Of a DNA stretch of 63,942 nt, positions 62,877 through 63,942 are shown piece by piece. The stretch spans positions 1-63,942 of the forward strand of contig NZ_SLUB01000024.1 in NCBI RefSeq assembly GCF_004799755.1, in the 5' to 3' direction. The stretch comes from Bacillus timonensis (lineage in GTDB: Bacteria > Bacillota > Bacilli > Bacillales > Bacillaceae_L). Both the position numbers and the translations under genes were made by a program. Positions within the stretch are counted from its first letter, which is position 1, and every line of letters begins with the position of its first letter. The notes beneath the pieces are model-generated. The model made no database searches and was not told the origin of the DNA. It saw nothing but the letters and a program-made list of their open reading frames with translations.

Positions 62877-62898
62877 TATTCACTAAAAAATTCCACAA

Positions 62899-62962
62899 AA
62901 AAGATGCATACCCTAAAAAGAGCATGCATCTTTTGTAAAGGTATAGTAGGCGTACCATACCT
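62899..62962 (-). promoter_or_regulatory. Attenuator hairpins and terminator in the bmrCD-like leader
   Basis: On the minus strand AAAAGATGCAT (62924-62934) pairs with ATGCATCTTTT (62899-62909), followed by TTGTGGAATTTTTT: a terminator. Just upstream GGTATGGTA pairs with TACTATACC (62940-62961). The same AGGTATGG (62955-62962) can pair perfectly with CCATACCT inside the leader-peptide gene (62998-63005). Mutually exclusive pairings of this kind define ribosome-mediated attenuation. Confidence 0.75.
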
Positions 62963-62987
62963 GTTATTTCATGAGGAATCTACAATT

Positions 62988-63053
62988 CTACAAATATAGG
63001 TATGGACAATGTATAAAATTGTTGTGTAGTTTACGTGTTTTCATGTCTCTCAT
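62988..63053 (-). CDS. 21-residue leader peptide of the bmrCD-like operon
   Basis: A very short frame (ATG at 63051-63053, TAG at 62988-62990) starting MRDMKTRKLHNN and ending CPYLYL. AAAGGAGGA, a perfect Shine-Dalgarno, sits 8 nt before the ATG, stronger than most in the window. Its 3-prime half contains the sequence that pairs with the downstream attenuator hairpin. Inferred role: ribosome stalling by translation-targeting antibiotics changes leader folding and permits expression of the exporter, as reported for bmrB-bmrCD in B. subtilis. It is not evidently homologous to BmrB. Confidence 0.75.
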   Translation of the reverse strand: MRDMKTRKLHNNFIHCPYLYL

Positions 63054-63094
63054 TGTCCTTTCCTCCTTTGTAAAATTTTTATTAGTATTCTTGA

Positions 63095-63124
63095 AGATTA
63101 CCATTTTTTTCATAACATTGTCAA
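63095..63124 (-). promoter_or_regulatory. Sigma-A promoter with extended -10 for the bmrCD-like leader
   Basis: On the minus strand TTGACA (63119-63124), 18-nt spacer and TAATCT (63095-63100), preceded by TGG, i.e. an extended -10. Predicted start near 63088, about 20 nt before the leader-peptide Shine-Dalgarno. Confidence 0.7.
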
Positions 63125-63242
63125 CTAGTAATTTGCGTTTTATTCAGAATACAAGCTCTTTATTTTGAAACGTAAACAAAAATAATTTAAAACCGACTTT
63201 TTTGGAGAAAGTATTCATACAATTCTTGTAGGGGTGATGAAA

Positions 63243-63683
63243 ATGCCTAGAGTACAATATACGGACAATGATGTAAATTTAGTGGCAAGGATGATGCGAG
63301 CAGAGGCTGAGGCTGAAGGGCGACAAGGGATGCTGATGGTTGGTAATGTCATTGTAAATCGCGCAGTAGCCGATTGTTTAGATTTTAAAGATCTAAGGTC
63401 CATACGGCAAGTGATTTTTCATGTACAAGGTGGAAATTATTCATTCGAAGCAGTCCAAAAAGGCAACTTGTTTTATAATCCTGCTAGAACTGTGGAAAAA
63501 AGGCTCGCGAAGAAGACATTAGACTATTGGAGGGAACACCCTTCCAAATATTCTCTTTGGTATTTTAACCCGTATGGTCCTTGTCCACCTACATGGTACG
63601 GTCAACCATTTGCAGGCCAATTTAAAAATCATTGCTATTATGAACCAGCGCCTAACACTTGTGATAGCGTTTATTCGAGGTAG
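63243..63683 (+). CDS. cwlJ: Spore cortex-lytic cell wall hydrolase CwlJ
   Basis: A 146-residue Hydrolase_2 (SleB/CwlJ-type) protein. DVNLVARMMRAEAEAEGRQGMLMVGNVIVNR holds the presumed catalytic glutamate. FYNPARTVEKRLAKKTLDYWR, SLWYFNPYGPCPPTWYGQPF and the final NHCYYEP...CDSVY align along the full length of B. subtilis CwlJ. It acts in spore germination triggered by calcium-dipicolinate and has no signal peptide, as usual. AGGGGTGA lies just before the ATG at 63243. The TAG stop directly abuts the insertion sequence, so the last one or two residues may have been altered. No gerQ in view. Confidence 0.93.
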   Translation: MPRVQYTDNDVNLVARMMRAEAEAEGRQGMLMVGNVIVNRAVADCLDFKDLRSIRQVIFHVQGGNYSFEAVQKGNLFYNPARTVEKRLAKKTLDYWREHPSKYSLWYFNPYGPCPPTWYGQPFAGQFKNHCYYEPAPNTCDSVYSR

Positions 63684-63942
63684 GGACTGTCCGATAAGTC
63701 CTAAAAAATAAGGCAAGGGGGAAAAACAATTCGTTTTTCTCCCTTGCCCTTTTTGAGTTTTTCGATTTTTCTCTGAAAGTAACTGGCGGATGCCTGCTAC
63801 TTTCAGCATATTGTGGGCTAATGCCACAATCCCAAACTCGACATGTACTTTGTCGAGCCCCCGCAAGGAAAATCTGCGGAACGACCTATTGCCCTTGATG
63901 TGACCGAACACACTTTCTACCTCAACTTTACGTTGAGCGTAG
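63519..63942 (-). CDS. IS1182-family transposase, C-terminal part (partial)
   Basis: The minus-strand frame is open to the window edge and reads YAQRKVEVESVFGHIKGN, then FRRFSLRGLDKVHVEFGIVALAHNMLK. This is the C-terminal block of DDE transposases of the IS1182 group (EpvFGniKgNrgfrRF...GLekV..E..l...AhNl.K). The final catalytic glutamate is expected in VESVFG. No stop occurs before the IS boundary at about 63684; the frame continues antisense into cwlJ and ends at 63519, so the last ~55 codons are not native. N-terminal part not in the window. Confidence 0.8.
   Translation of the reverse strand, partial: YAQRKVEVESVFGHIKGNRSFRRFSLRGLDKVHVEFGIVALAHNMLKVAGIRQLLSEKNRKTQKGQGRKTNCFSPLPYFLGLIGQSLPRINAITSVRRWFIIAMIFKLACKWLTVPCRWTRTIRVKIPKRIFGRVFPPIV
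63684..63942 (-). mobile_element. Right end of an IS1182-type insertion sequence, cut by the contig end
   Basis: From 63684 the sequence GGACTGTCCGATAAGTCC resembles an IS terminal inverted repeat. It is followed by a hairpin (GGCAAGGG-GAAAAAC / GTTTTT-CCCTTGCC, near 63712-63748) and by the 3-prime end of a transposase gene. The left end of the element is beyond the window. Contig breaks at multi-copy IS elements are common. Confidence 0.8.

Noticed and set aside
62776-62958. 60-codon minus-strand frame upstream of the ABC exporter as a BmrB homologue
   Set aside because: Its start has only a weak ribosome site and it runs through both the terminator hairpin and the dispersed repeat. The 21-codon frame at 62988-63053 has a perfect Shine-Dalgarno and fits a leader peptide better.
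63519-63683. Native C-terminus of the transposase antisense to cwlJ
   Set aside because: The conserved DDE block ends before the IS boundary; the extension exists only because the frame reads out into cwlJ.

Overview
The window looks like chromosome of an endospore-forming Bacillaceae (Bacillus in the broad sense). Evidence: low GC, strong Shine-Dalgarno sequences, a GlcT/PTS region close to that of Bacillus subtilis, homologues of YkwB, YkwC, YhfK, YulF, YkhA and the spore cortex lysis enzyme CwlJ, and two YjcZ-type micro membrane proteins. It appears to be a draft-assembly contig. Base 1 begins with a 19-base Tn5/Nextera mosaic end left from library preparation, and the right end stops inside an IS1182-type insertion sequence.

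Left part (1-31 kb): small Bacillus genes flank ykwC/ykwB. ptsHI and ptsG lie about 5 kb apart and each has its own GlcT-type antiterminator/terminator leader, with glcT behind ptsG. A MoxR-DUF58-membrane-protein operon sits between them. Then follow a PAS histidine kinase, a possible structured small RNA, a VOC protein, the cystine transporter TcyP, small stress-type genes, recQ and a YeiH-type transporter. A formate module comprises an FdhF/YdeP-type molybdoenzyme, a DUF2294 protein, an OFA-type MFS carrier and divergent fdhD. The oxidoreductase and the carrier are each preceded by the same unidentified leader motif joined to a terminator.

Middle (30.9-48.2 kb): all minus strand, an accessory catabolic island. 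It encodes a secreted GHL10-like glycosidase, a PhnP-like metallohydrolase, a CE7-type esterase, a sugar ABC importer without its own ATPase, NanE, an enolase-superfamily epimerase, two Gfo/Idh dehydrogenases, an M55 D-aminopeptidase, a ROK kinase, an RpiR regulator, an IolE-like TIM barrel, DUF624 and DUF4127. Aminosugar enzymes together with D-amino-acid peptide enzymes suggest salvage of cell-wall material or a related N-acetylmannosamine-containing glycan. There is no MurQ etherase and no NanA, so the route is not one of the textbook pathways. This is the best candidate for an undescribed system in the window.

Right part (48.6-63.9 kb): yneQ-like gene, mscL, an acyl-CoA thioesterase, an SBF transporter, a YjiH-type protein, an ABC-2 exporter operon, an NCS2 permease, yulF, yhfK and a BmrCD-like heterodimeric ABC exporter. 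The exporter is preceded by a previously unremarked leader: a promoter, a 21-codon peptide with a perfect Shine-Dalgarno, mutually exclusive hairpins and a terminator. cwlJ follows, and its stop codon abuts the insertion sequence.

All functional calls come from reading the sequence and recalling families; no database search was run.
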